Below, in pieces: positions 24,056 through 35,250 of a stretch of DNA of 64,000 nt. Below the pieces are notes generated by a model. It made no database searches. It saw only the letters and a list, made by a program, of their open reading frames with translations, and had not been told where the DNA came from. Where the stretch lies: positions 7,404,445 to 7,468,444 of the forward strand of contig JAJEKV010000008.1 of the NCBI GenBank assembly GCA_021234155.1. The letters run 5' to 3'. Each line of letters opens with the position of its first letter. The first letter of the stretch is position 1. Source of the DNA: Isoetes taiwanensis (taxonomy: Eukaryota; Streptophyta; Lycopodiopsida; Isoetales; Isoetaceae). The position numbers and the translations under genes were made by a program.

Positions 24056-25069
24056 ATGTCTTTGAAGAGGGCAGCGAGGAAAGGGAAGGGTGTTGCTTGC
24101 TCTGTGCCTCCTTCTCTGATTTGTTTAAACATCGGCTCCTCGGAGAGCCTGAGACTGGGGGACATGCTGGTTGTTCTCTTGGGCAGGATTGGAGTGCCAT
24201 AGACGATAGTGTGGCCTTGCGTTTGCCTGGGCAAGATGTACCCATGAGTTTTTATGATGCTCTTGTGGGGTTTTGCAATCGAAGGTGTGGCTGGAGCTGT
24301 GGCCATGGAGCATGGTGCGAGTGTTGATCACTTGCATTGCTAGGCGGTTTTTAGAGCTAGGTTCAAGAGTCCCAGGGCCATGAATGATGCCATAAAAAGG
24401 GATTTCAATTGGGTTTCAAAGCCACCTGCCGTGATTTTGGTATGCAAAGCCCTTAAAAACACTCGCCTTCATTGTTTTGAAGGCATGATTGGGTACTGTA
24501 TGAAGGATGTTGGAAAAGTTCATTATGTTTGTCATCTCCATAATGTGAGTGAGGCTGCTATTGAGAAAGGAAAAGATTTGTATTTGAGTTGGGGAGCTGA
24601 TGACACGAAATACCTAGTTGTGCTTGACAATAAAAACCTCTTGAATCGAGCTGCACATTTTGTGAATTACCATGGGAACCGTAGATTGACTGCTAGTCTG
24701 TTGTATACCTTGGCTAGGATGATTCGATCTGGAAAATTTACCTTGTCTAGTTCCTGGATCATCCCTTCAAACACAGCCCATATTAATGAGCATCATGTCC
24801 GGGCTGCATGGAGAGTGTTGCTCAATCCTAGTCACTGCATGCCGTCGGATATGAGGACCATTCTATTTGGTTTGCCAGCAGGTTTTGTACCTGTGGAAAG
24901 GAATGGGCCTGGACGGAGGCGGTATTGGGATGATGCTATTCCTACTGATGAGGAAGACAATAACTTTGAGGACATACATGATCCTTCTTATAGTGCAGAT
25001 AGTCCTGATGTCATACTTGAGCCTGGCATAGATGAGCGGACGTGTTTCCGTAGCAAACCAATTAGTTGA
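24056..25069 (+). pseudogene. Replitron-like Rep (HUH Y1 endonuclease) pseudogene, main part
   Basis: The frame that includes ATG 24380 reads DHLHC just upstream (24326-24340), an H-hydrophobic-H motif (HUH), then a TAG stop at 24341-24343 and AVFRARF. Since HxHxQ is the usual motif II pattern, the stop most likely arose from a CAG codon. Downstream GMIGYCMKD gives the catalytic Tyr (codon 24494-24496) and Lys of the YxxK motif III. Then follow HNVSEAAIEKGKDLY, NLLNRAAHFV, MIRSGKF, SSWIIPS and a HHVRAAWRVLLNPS region. An acidic tail ends at 25069. Upstream, 24097-24290 is in another frame and joins near 24289 by a one-base shift; a further shift lies before it. A nicking enzyme for rolling-circle transposition is expected; this copy is inactive. 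No P-loop helicase is seen, which argues against a Helitron or a geminivirus relic. Confidence 0.7.
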
Positions 25070-25189
25070 CATACCACCGAGCTCTTTTTATTTAAATAAT
25101 GTGTGCCTGTTGGCTGATGAACTTGCTTGGGTGTTGGTTGTACAGTTGAGTTTATTTGTTTTATGCTTTTGTTTGTTGTATAGTTGCAG

Positions 25190-25735
25190 GAGTTATGGAG
25201 ACTGATCCGGAACCAGTTGTTGGCGTGGACGAGCCTGTTGTGTCCTTGCCTGAATCTTTCATTTCATCGGCCATAGAGGCATCCCATCCCGACCCTGTTG
25301 TGTTTTCAGCTGAACCAGAGGCAGCATTCTCCGCTCAGGAGTTTGTTAATAATGTTATTCAGGTTGGGACTGAGGCGCATAGGATTGCGGCATCATTGGG
25401 TTTGCTTAGGCAGCCGCTTAGGGCGTTCTATATGTCTATTGACAGTGCTATATCTGTTGTGGAGTGGGAGCACTTGGGTGTGCCTGTTCTGAATTGCATG
25501 TATTACGTTCTCATATGAGCCTTGCAAGAGCATTACTTGTGCAGGAAATATGGCAATTAGATGCGGTCATAAGGCATGCACAGAGTGGCTCGGCTATGAA
25601 CTGATTTATTTCTATGTTTATGTTTTGTTAGTTCATGAACCTTGATCTGGATTTGTGTTGTAGTGCTTGCAGGAGCACCTTGGTGTTGGGGAGCTCAACT
25701 TCGTTCACCTGGTTGAGTGTCCTTCAACATTGTAA
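25190..25735 (+). pseudogene. Likely 3' exons of the Rep gene
   Basis: A splice acceptor-like TTGCAG at about 25185-25190 precedes an acidic open frame (METDPEPVVGVDEPVVSL..., to about 25490). A later TTGCAG (25667-25672) opens a short frame EHLGVGELNFVHLVECPSTL ending in TAA near 25735. Both follow the Rep part on the same strand inside the direct repeats. They may be the C-terminal oligomerisation or tail exons of the transposase. Splice sites were not proved. Confidence 0.4.
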
Positions 25736-26289
25736 AGTTTCTTTTGAGTTATTAATGTATAGGTGTGGTTATGTTGGTTATGGGAAATGTGAGCAAGCTG
25801 AATTTGGTTAAGGGCAATTATGTTATGGGGTGGATTGTTATTGATATTTCATTGTGTAAAGTAATGGGCCTAACTTGTTTGATATGTTAGCGGGCTTCGG
25901 CCCCTGGGTGTGGGATGCCTGGTATGCTTGGATGAGCATGGGAATTTATACTAGGTTCGACTCCCCAGGCTCATTGTAATTTATGTGGTGGTTGCTGCTT
26001 CAATCATTTGTGAACGAAATTATGGTTGTGGGATTCATCATTGGGCGAAATTTGAAATGGTATTTTTATAAGGCGAGGTTTTGAAATGGTTAATATTCTA
26101 AGGGGTAGGCCAAACAGAAGGGATTTGACCCCATCTTGACTTCAATTCGAGGGCTGGAATTTGATGAGGTGGAATATGTGGTGCAATATGCTTGCATCCA
26201 ATGGTCAAAAAAAATTTAATACACCCCAAATGATTATGGTTGCCATGGTGTGAAGTGAAAAAGTGGCATTAGCATAATAGAGTAATGAT

Positions 26290-27350
26290 GATTATGGTTG
26301 CTAGAACAATATTTGATCCTACCATCTTGCAACCAGTACCAAAACTTCCTGTTGATCATGCCACCTGGGCAGCAGACATTGAATGGTTTATTTTTCGACA
26401 GACTTTAAACGATTTATTTTTTTGGTAATTATAGTTCTGGGGGTTATGAATAGTATTAAGCCGTGTGATTCTATATTTTGGTGTGTGATTTTATGTTTTG
26501 GTATGGAACCTAACTGAATTACAAATGTCGATATTCTATGATGTAACGGTCATTGCATGCATTCAAATTTGGGGTAGTACTCTTGCTCCAAAATGTAACC
26601 ATCATGATGATGTTTCTGCATTTACAACATGGAAAACAGAGAACATAACAAATGCTATTATCACAAATATTGCATGAAAGTATGTAGATGCGTTCTGTCT
26701 TGATCATGTTCAACATCATTTTTAAACTGAGCTTTCCAACGCATGTTGTTTCACACAAAACACAGAGAATACGGCCATGTTCCTAGTCAGCTATAAAATT
26801 TTACCTATTTTGCTGGTGTTTGGGACAATTAAATATTGCGTATTTCAAAAATACACACCTAGCATCATTTGTGTGTGCTTCAATATCCTTATCAATTGCA
26901 CTAGAGATGGCAATTTTCTATGGGTGCATGCATGATAAAATAGGAGAAAAAGATTAATACGAGAAAATAGAATGCTTTACATTCATGCACAAACCAAAAT
27001 AGATTTAATAAGCAAATCATACCTGGATCCTGCAACAGCAACATGTTCTTGCTCTTACAACCTAGGTACATTCATACTTCCAAAATCATGCCTTTCTTTC
27101 CATATAAAGCTTCTTACCTTACTAAAGAAGCTTACTCACATCGTCATTCCCTATATCTTTTCTGCAATGCTTCTGTGGAATAAGAAATATGGTTGCATTG
27201 AACGTGCACTCAGGCCAGTGGAAGCCTATCATTGTCAACCTGTGAAGTCAAGCTTCTATGGAAAATGTAGTACTGCACGGTAGATTATTCAGCACACCTG
27301 CTAATCCTCCAGCTCGAAAGGATAAGGTTTCTTGGTATTATCAAAACGAT
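26290..27350. other. AT-rich stretch, no gene seen
   Basis: Only short open frames without protein-like patterns are present on either strand. No structured repeat stands out. Confidence 0.4.
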
Positions 27351-27356
27351 TTTGCC

Positions 27357-28985
27357 ATGAATGCCACAGCTGACAGGTTCCTTGCAAATAACACCGATTA
27401 AGATTTAATCAAGTCTGTGCAACTAAACTAAAAAACAGTTAGCAGCATCAGATATCACCTTACCATAATGAGTTATGATGCCTTTTGAAATGGCCACCTT
27501 TTGTTCATGTTCATGTCCATGGACACAAAGCTCCGCTTGAACCACTTGCTATGACATGTAAAATGTAACACAGCACACATGCATTGAATAAACCAAAAGC
27601 ACCATAAACCCTGCAAGGAGAAAAAAGAGCTCACACGACACAACTTGTGAAGACATGGAGGAACATTCAATCAGAGCTCTTTAGATTCCAGTATTAAGTT
27701 TCTTAAAGATGTAACTTGAATACTGTAGGAAAAAGAGAGCAACACTGAGGAACTAATATCTCCTCTACTAATATGTCAATGCATGGACATCACTCAGATA
27801 GGAGGAAGCTAACCCTTGCCATGATCTCCAACAAAGCTACAACGTCAAAACACGGCTATGGCAATTTACAATCGGACTAAGTCACTAAGCTTGAGTCTGA
27901 AGGACTTACTTGTCCAATGCATAGAAGACGTCCGCTTCCTTGTTAAGGAGCCAACCATATTCTCACTCTTAACCTTCAGGACACTCCAACTTAACATCTA
28001 AGCTGTGAGAAAAAAGGGTATCTGAACCCCATAGAAATTGCTGCAAATGAATAACATTGTTATGATTTGCTTGTCTAATTTTTGAATTCAAATTCTATTT
28101 CTACATCCTTTCCTCCAGAGCTTGGATCAAACGACCTATATCAGTGATCAAATCCCAAGAACTTCAACATCCTAAATCGAACCCGCATTTATCCTCAAAC
28201 AATATATCAACACAGTGCAACATAAGCAAAACTTACAGAGAGAAGATTTCGTTAGGATTTTATTTCAAAACACATTTTCCACATGCTTCCCTAGGAAGCC
28301 AGTCCTTGGGAATGCCCTTGATCTATCGTAACCAGTACAACAAAAGTTCAGATTGCCATTACAAGGCTCTGCGTATGGATGTCTTTCATCCACCTTGCTG
28401 CTATTCATGCAAACAGATGCTTAGACAAAAGCCCTAGAAAACACGTAAATTCTTGAGCTAAATGATGGATGTTGCTATGGTTAAAGGGTTGTTTTCCAAA
28501 ATGCAAGGTTTGTCCTTGGAGCATATTTGTTGATGCTTTGAGTCCATCTACCTATTCCACCGTGGAAACTGGAAAATAAATTCCATATCAAAGATGACAT
28601 GACCCTAGCTTGCATTGCATGCCACAGCGGACAGGTTCCTTGCAAATAACACCGGTTATAGGCTAAAAAACAGTTAGAAGCATCAGATATCACCTTACCA
28701 TAATGAGTTATGATGCCTTTTGAATTGGCCACTTTTGTTCATGTTCATGTCCATGGACACAAAGATCCGCTTGAACCACTTGCTATGACATGTAAAATGT
28801 AACAGAGCACACTTGCATTGAATAAATCAAAGGCACCATAAACCCTGCAAGGAGAAACAAGAGCTCAGATTTCATGACACAACTTGTAAAGACATGGGGG
28901 AACATTCAATCAGAGCTCTTTAGACTCTAGTCTTAAGTTTCTTAAAGACGTAACTTGAATATTGTAGGAAAAAGAGAGTAACACT
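27357..28985 (+). repeat. Direct repeat pair about 1.26 kb apart
   Basis: 27357-27745 and 28617-28985 are direct copies, sharing GACAGGTTCCTTGCAAATAA, ACTTGCTATGACATG, AACATTCAATCAGAGCTC and the closing GTAGGAAAAAGAGAG. The second lacks about 25 bp after ACACCG. The spacer (27746-28616) has no gene I can identify. The pair ends just before the PPR relic of duplication copy 2. They could be LTRs of a small degraded element, but no TG...CA ends or primer-binding site are clear. Confidence 0.75.
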
Positions 28986-29089
28986 AATCTGTCTATGCCT
29001 GCATAAAAATACAATTATGGCATGCACAAAGCCCTCCATACTGGCAGAAAAACGTGGTAGAAGCACCCTTACATACTTGCTTCTACATC

Positions 29090-30175
29090 CAATTGGATCT
29101 CTTGACCAATAATGCACTCATGGATCCACCTGCCATGCTCTAAGGATCTGATATTTCCACAAGCCTATAAGATGCCGACATAAGTGGCTCTAAGAGGCTT
29201 GATGTGTTCGTAAAGAATCTCCTCATAACATTGTAAGGCAAGCATGCCTTTGCCATTCCCTGTATGTCCAATAATCATTACATTCCATGAAACCCCATCT
29301 TTGCATGATAATTTATCAAACGCTTCAAGGGCCTCGCCTAAGCTTCCACAGTTGGTATACATATTTATAAGGGTGTTTCTTATCACACTGTCAGATTGTA
29401 GGTCAGCTTCCAGGATCCGTTGATGGACATATCTTCCATCTTCTAAAGAATCAACACAGCCAACACGTTTTCAAAACGCCCAAGAATGTGACTTTAGCTG
29501 TCTTCATGCCTTGTCTTTGCATGTTGTTGTAACATGTAATGCAAAAGGGCCAAACCTATTCTGGGCATATCCTACAAACACAGCATTTCAAGATACAACA
29601 TTTATGTTCTGAAGGCTGCTGAAGACCTTGCATGCCTCTTGCAAACTTCCACATTTTGCATACATATCAATAAGGGTATTACCGACAGGAATGTCCATCT
29701 CAATTCCCATTTCTAATATCATTTGATGGATGTGCCTACACTGGCTTATAGCTTCATTCCTGCAACATACTAAGGAAACACCTTCCATTACCAATCTATA
29801 ACTACCAGTATCACTTAAGGCGCATGCCCCTTTAAGCTCCATAATCAGAATTGACTCCATAATTAATGGTTTTCTGGTTGTACTGTTGTGTAGTTTCAAT
29901 ACTTCTACATGCTTTCAAAATATTCAAGAACGTGACTTGATTCAATTGAATTTCCTCATGTTGCATGTCCTCAAGACATTTGAAAGCACGAACTCCTCTA
30001 AAATACCAAACATATCCTGCAACCATTATGTTCCATGGAAAATGTGGCATGCATCTTCTAAACTGCCACGGTTGATATACATATCAGCAAGTGTATTCCC
30101 AACAACCTTAACCCTCTCAAATCCATTTTCCATCACCTGCTTATGGGTCCACCACCCATGGTTCAGGTAAAGACT
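29090..30175 (-). pseudogene. PLS-type PPR protein pseudogene, copy 2
   Basis: This is the paralogue of the PPR relic at 1-900 and is slightly better preserved. Reading on the reverse strand from 30170 down, repeats occur in order: one containing VVGNTLADMYINRGSLEDAC, one with NIMVAGYVWYFRGVRAFKC, one with VGNTLIDMYAKCGSLQEACK, and one with VIRNTLINMYTNCGSLGEA followed by KDGVSWNVMIIGHTGNGKG. The spacing fits 31-36 residue P, L and S repeats. At least three frame breaks separate them, so no full protein can be made. The C-terminal editing domains are not seen. It lies in the second copy of the segmental duplication. Confidence 0.8.
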
Positions 30176-32312
30176 GAGGCAAGTGTCAGTTCGCTTCCAC
30201 AATTCCCTCTTTTACTTGGTATGATAGCTCAAATAGTGAATCGTACTACTGATATGGAGACTATAATTGGGCTTGATTTAAAATAAAAGACAAGTACAAA
30301 GACATGCCCAAATTCTCTCCATGCAGGCAGAATGCACAGTAAAGTCTGACTGCATGACCGGGTAGAATGGTCGCCATTGCCATCTCGAATTCTAACCTAA
30401 GGCAAGGCGCATAGAAGGTCTGAATACATCCTAATCGAACCCAAGACTATGAACCAAGAGTACACGGCGTAGCTTCGATTAGGAAAGTTTGGCTGACATG
30501 GGGGTGGAAGGCAATTAAGTTTAGGTGACGTGGGTGCCCACATGGACAGCTAGAATTGCACAAAATCGTGCATCTCGGGTTAGGCAAGCCTGCTAAAAAT
30601 ATTACTTGCATTTCTTTCCTTCCTTGCTTGCTTGACTTTGGCATCTGCTTCAAAGTGGCTTCAAAGCGTCTTGTGACCATATAAGCTGCCATAGCCATTT
30701 GCCTGCTCTAGCTCTACTTCCAAATTTTTCATTCAAAGGCATATTTTTCTGCTCAAAGGCATCATCTAGGGTCAGCTTTGGATGCATGCCCTTAGCATTG
30801 TACGAAAAGGAAACCATGAATAACATTATGCTAATGAAATTCTTCCACCTTCAATGTGAGAGCATTTGCAGTACCACACTCGCTCAGAATGGATGGCAGC
30901 TTTACTGCCGATGGAAGTGTCTGCAACTAAAGCAGTCGATGCTGAACTGGAAGCCTATCAACAATATCACGAGCTTCTGAATGCGAACCTCCATTTCTTA
31001 CAATGATCTGGGCAGCATGCTCTATCACATTGAAAGAAATAAAAGCCTCAAACATCAAACTGTGTATATGGCCCCCCCCCTGCCATATAAGAGATATTTA
31101 AAAGAAAGCAGAGGAGACCATGTGAACCACAACATCAGTTCGGGGGCACCTTGTCGCTTTATGACATATAAAGAAACGCATCATCCGTTTAAGCATGCTA
31201 GTAATATTAGAACACTCAATAATAGGAGAAATGTGCAACCCCTCGCTGCAGCCAAACCTTGTCCATCCAAATGCGTTATCCTTGTTTTCTTCTTTTTGCC
31301 ATTATCAAAATAGAACACTAACCAGATGAAGCACAGTTTCTGAACGCGATAGATGCATGAAGCTTGAAGGTTACAGAGACATCATTTTGCATAAGCTACC
31401 CCGTCAAATATAATGTTTAAGCATCTGAATATAAATTACATAACCTCATATACCCTTTAGGTGTAATAGTGAAGCAAAGACGGCATGGCTTCCTTCCTTA
31501 CGCTGAGGCCTTTTACAAAAAAACCATTCTATGTGGAGCTAACAGAAATGGTGCTTTCTATAGATGAATAGACATTAATCTGAGGAACCATAAATTTTCT
31601 CCAATAAATCTTGCCCTTGGTACTTGAGTCGTGAAGGAAAAGCAGTAGAGGTTGATCTGATAATAACATAAGTCCTACCAAAGACCAAGCAGCATTCTAA
31701 TAAGAAACTATTACATGAGAGCCATAGATAATGTTGGGTGCTCGATTATCTAAGGTATTGAAAGCTGGGAGTATGCTAGAACTATCAATTAAGTTCATAA
31801 ATCATGATGACTGCAAATCCTTGTTAAAACCAGAAAGAAAGCTGACCTGATAGATGGCAATTCTTCCTGCTGCAATCACGGTTCCGCCAGCCAAAAAATC
31901 TGAAGCGCGCATCTCATAATCCCCCATTCAACAGGGGCGCAATTCTAGAAATGGAAGACGACACTAACAATGCAGATCTTGCAGAAGTGGGAAATCTGCT
32001 CCCGCCAGTAAAGGCCTTCGATCCTTCTCACAGCTTCTATTAGCCTGCCTCTGCCGCAATGGAATGATGTTTCAGAGAACCTTAAGACAAGAGACAAGCT
32101 CTTTGCAATATAGCAAGGGTTTCTCTTTGAAGCATCAGCACAACAATAAGGTCCTCCAAGAACAATCATCCCCAGACACATTGGAACCCGGTCCTTCTGA
32201 GCTAATCGTGAGGGAAAAAGAAGAAGAAGAGGTCAATCGCAGCGTAAATTAAAAACTCTAAAACAGAGGGACACACACTCTGCATTAACTTTTTACGATT
32301 CGCATTGCATAT

Positions 32313-32353
32313 CTCCCACAGGAATAACTATAGAGTGTCGAATGCATATAAAT
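32313..32353 (+). promoter_or_regulatory. U6 promoter of copy 2
   Basis: The same CTCCCACAGGA (32313-32323) and ATATAAAT (32346-32353) elements lie at the same distance from the U6 start as in copy 1. The TATA box is again at -31, so the promoter was duplicated intact. Confidence 0.7.
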
Positions 32354-32376
32354 TACACAATTTTGGAAATTTCAAT

Positions 32377-32394
32377 GTCCTTCGGGACATCCGA

Positions 32395-32426
<32 letters not shown>

Positions 32427-32475
32427 GGCCCCTGCTCAAGATGACACGCATAAATCGAGAAATGGTCCAAATTTT
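32377..32475 (+). ncRNA. U6 snRNA, copy 2, with mutated internal stem-loop
   Basis: This is a duplicate of the U6 gene at 2858-2957. The 5' stem-loop (GTCC-TTCG-GGAC), the ACAGAGA box and the 3' end are kept. In the internal stem-loop segment it reads CCCTGCTCAAGATGACACG, where copy 1 and plant U6 have CCCTGCGCAAGGATGACACG: one G-to-T change and one lost G. This region forms the catalytic metal-binding stem-loop, so the RNA is probably defective although its promoter and T-run terminator are intact. It could be a transcribed pseudogene. Confidence 0.88.
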
Positions 32476-32878
32476 TTTCCCACCGCTCCGATTCTTCTTT
32501 TGCTAAATTTTAAGCTTTTTTCGCAGATATTCCCACCATTAATTAACTGTTCTTTTGCCAATTTTTTTTTATTTTTTTAGCAGGGTTGCCTATCCCCCCC
32601 GCCCACTTTCCTGCGTTCTGAGCTATGCCACGTGTCCCCGCCCCGTCATTTTTTTTTATTTTCTAGCCGTCCGATTGCATAAATCGAGAAATGGTCCAAA
32701 TTTTTTTCCCACCGCTCCGATTCTTCTTTTGCTAAATTTTAAGCTTTTTTCGCAGATATTCCCACCATTAATTAACTGTTCTTTTGCCAATTTTTTTTTA
32801 TTTTTTTAGCAGGGTTGCCTAACCCCCCCGCCCACTTTCCTGCGTTCTGAGCTATGCCACGTGTCCCCGCCGTCGCCA
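32449..32878 (+). repeat. 229-bp tandem duplication carrying the U6 3' end
   Basis: The segment starting CATAAATCGAGAAATGG at 32449 repeats at 32678 with a 229-bp period, running through the T-run, an ACTGTTCTTTTGCC stretch, a C-rich tract and CCACGTGTCCCCGCC. The second unit therefore holds a third, promoterless 3' fragment of U6 at 32678-32707. Unit 1 ends about 32677 and unit 2 about 32878. Confidence 0.85.
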
Positions 32879-33199
32879 TTTTTTTTTTTTCTTTATTTTA
32901 CGATCGTAGGGTCGTGGAAATTAGAAAAGCAAGTATTTACCTCAGGAGAGGTTTTCTTTCTTTTCTTCCGCCGTTTAGGGCAAGTGCACGATTCAGCGGC
33001 CGTGTTTGGGATGCTGTTCCTTTTGGAAGTTCTTTGCCATGAAACCCAATCCGCTCCAGCGAGTTCATTACGCTCCACCAACCCAATCCGCTCCAATGAG
33101 TTCATTCTCCGCTCCAATCCGACCCATAGCCTCGCCATAGCCATCCTTTGACCTAGATTTTTCATGTTTTTGCTTCTTTGCTCTTGATCGGAGATTTGA

Positions 33200-34080
33200 A
33201 ACCCAATCCTTCGAGTTTTTATTTCCATTTCTTCCTTTCTTACGCTTAGGCTGTGCTAAGGTCGCATTCTGTCGGATTTGAAGCGGGATCTTTTCGGTTA
33301 TGGAGTGGCTTCAATCAAGGTCACCGATTCTGATTTCTAATAGGTCGCGATGACCAATAGATCCGCAAGTTCAAAAGCTAGACCTTATTTATCATAGGAG
33401 GTCTTGTGTTCATCATAGCCACCTCCTTCCGTGTTGAGCTAGGATATCCTAAGCCAAATCCTATGGAAGTTATGAATGGCTGTTTATTCCTAGATTAAAT
33501 GGAAGTGGTTCAATTTGCATTGGCCATCTCTTTCTTTGGGTGCAATGATTATATTGTGCGGATTTAAACCACAACAAGGAACATATCACAGTCTAACCAA
33601 GGAATAAAGGTATGTATTTCGACTAAACCATGCATGTTTGGACACTTTTGCATCAATGATATTATTGTCCTTGTAAGATGTATGGCCAGAAGCTAGCCTC
33701 CATGTTGTTGTTGACCTCTATTGCCTTCATATAATGCACAGTAGTTAACAGATGTTGTGAAATATTTTGCAATTATTTATCGTGCCAGCTGGATAGCTAT
33801 GATCTTTATGCTCCGCTTGTTAAAAAATTTGCTCATCATGTAGGCTTGATGGTCTAACTCTAAGCTTGTAGTGTTAGCTCTTTTTATTTTTAAGTACGGT
33901 AAAAACTTGCAAATTCAACATGGCTGCAAGTTCACGATTTGTTATCAAGGTTCTTCCTGTTGCTATGCAATTATTGATCAAACCTTTTTTTGTCCTATGT
34001 GGAACAGGATGGCTACAGATACTACTTCCTGGAGAGTGCATCATCATTGTTCGTGGCTTTTCTGATCAATATGTTTTGTT
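33200..34080. other. Non-coding stretch before exon-like segments
   Basis: AT-rich sequence with no gene recognised; a cluster of AATCCGCTCCA-type short repeats lies at 33045-33120. Confidence 0.35.
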
Positions 34081-34095
34081 ATTTCTGTAAACAGA

Positions 34096-35250
34096 CAATT
34101 TGTACCAAATAATGACCTATCTGATGAAGACAGAAAAGCGTGTGAAGACTTAGACTTGAATTACACTCCATTTTTATTGCGGGTAAGTTCTTTGTAGCCT
34201 TTCACTAGAAAATAACCTGTACATATGAAGACAAGATAAAAGAACAGAGACATATGTGGGATATAGTAAAGCATTTGACAAGAGGTCCCATTTTTCAATA
34301 TGTCTATTTGTTTGGGTGTGTGCCTACCTTATGGGCATGTCTCATATTGTTGGCAAAGAATAAAGTACATTTAGCATTAGCTGTCCAGGAAGAGGGTGCA
34401 CCAGTTTGTATGGTGGTTCTAAAGTATATAGTATACTCATGTAAGATTTGCTGAATATAGATGTCCGATGAGTGATGGATTTATAAGGCCTATTCCTTTC
34501 CTAGGCTTAGAGAATTACAGTGCATTTTGGGTCCTTGCTTATTTGGAAGGCTGGAGGTGAAGGATACTAATAATCTGGCATGGCTCACTGTATATAAGAT
34601 CCAGTTCTAAAGAGCAGAGTGGTCACTAATTTTGTAGGTCTTCTCATTCAATAGCAATTTTAGTTCATTGGGTGAAGACTTGTCTCGCCTTCTCTGCTCC
34701 CTCTTGTATATCATTTTCTATTATTGACTATTCTCATCTTACTTTTTGTGATGCATATTCTTTTGAGGAAACAAGACTTTCCAGCATGACTTAGACGAAT
34801 CTATAATCCGTCCCTAATACATCTTCCCACCTGTTCAGTATACACTTCATTATGTTGAATTGCTTCTTTACTTGGGTTATCTTCAAATGCAAAGTTCTCT
34901 TGCAATTGTGCAGCCTGATGGTCACAAGATTGAATCCACAGCAAAATCTAGTCTTGTAGAATGTATTTCTGGACTCTATTGGTAACTAAACACAATATAA
35001 TTTGCTAATATAATATTGGATATGGTTAGTTGGGTTGGGTGTTAACTATGTTGTTGCAGATGGTTACAGATATACTGCCCCTATATAACCAACAATTGGC
35101 TTCATTTTATGGTGATTATGATGCATTTGAAGACAAGGGCCATAGGTCTTTGAAGGCACATGAAAGAAGTTTGTCAAATCTGTTCCTGTTGCAGCCCTTG
35201 TTAGATTTTCCGAAACATGATCTATACATGGTAAATAATACACCGATACC
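34096..35250 (+). other. Exon-like segments of an unrecognised gene
   Basis: Three stretches look like exons with plausible splice borders. The first (about 34097-34182, AG before, GTAAGT after) reads FVPNNDLSDEDRKACEDLDL. The second (about 34840-34981, GTTCAG before, GTAACT after) reads YTLHYVELLLYLGYLQMQ and DGHKIESTAKSSLVECISG. The third (35060-35229, TTGCAG before) reads MVTDILPLYNQQLASFYGDY and onwards. All are on the + strand in order. The simple phase join of the second and third gives a stop, so either the borders differ or it is a pseudogene. I do not recognise the protein. Confidence 0.4.

Larger units (their letters stand above)
23656..26286 (+). mobile_element. Degenerate Replitron-like Rep transposon
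   Basis: A broken Rep gene (24056-25735) with HUH and single-Tyr motifs lies between nested direct repeats. An outer 40-bp repeat (23656-23695 and 26247-26286, one mismatch) contains GTGAAGTGAAAAAGTGGCAT. An inner repeat of about 55 bp (23701-23757 and 26043-26099) begins GGGCGAAATTT. No terminal inverted repeats are seen. Replitrons are known to encode a Y1 HUH Rep without a helicase and to have direct repeats at or near their ends, and to be numerous in non-seed plants. The assignment rests on motifs and layout, not on a search. Confidence 0.65.
29208..32480 (+). repeat. Segmental duplication block A, copy 2
   Basis: This is a direct repeat of 1-2960. Compared with copy 1 it keeps about 70 bp inside the PPR relic (29386-29455), has about 150 bp more near 30930-31090 and extra short segments near 31580 and 32165-32205. 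Because each copy holds sequence the other lacks, the two have diverged by independent indels since duplication. Confidence 0.9.

Noticed and set aside
24056-25069. Integrated geminivirus-like Rep
   Set aside because: HUH and YxxK motifs fit, but no P-loop helicase domain, coat gene or stem-loop origin is visible, and the direct-repeat ends fit a transposon better.
27357-28985. Calling the direct repeat pair an LTR retrotransposon
   Set aside because: No gag-pol remnants, primer-binding site, polypurine tract or TG..CA ends were seen.
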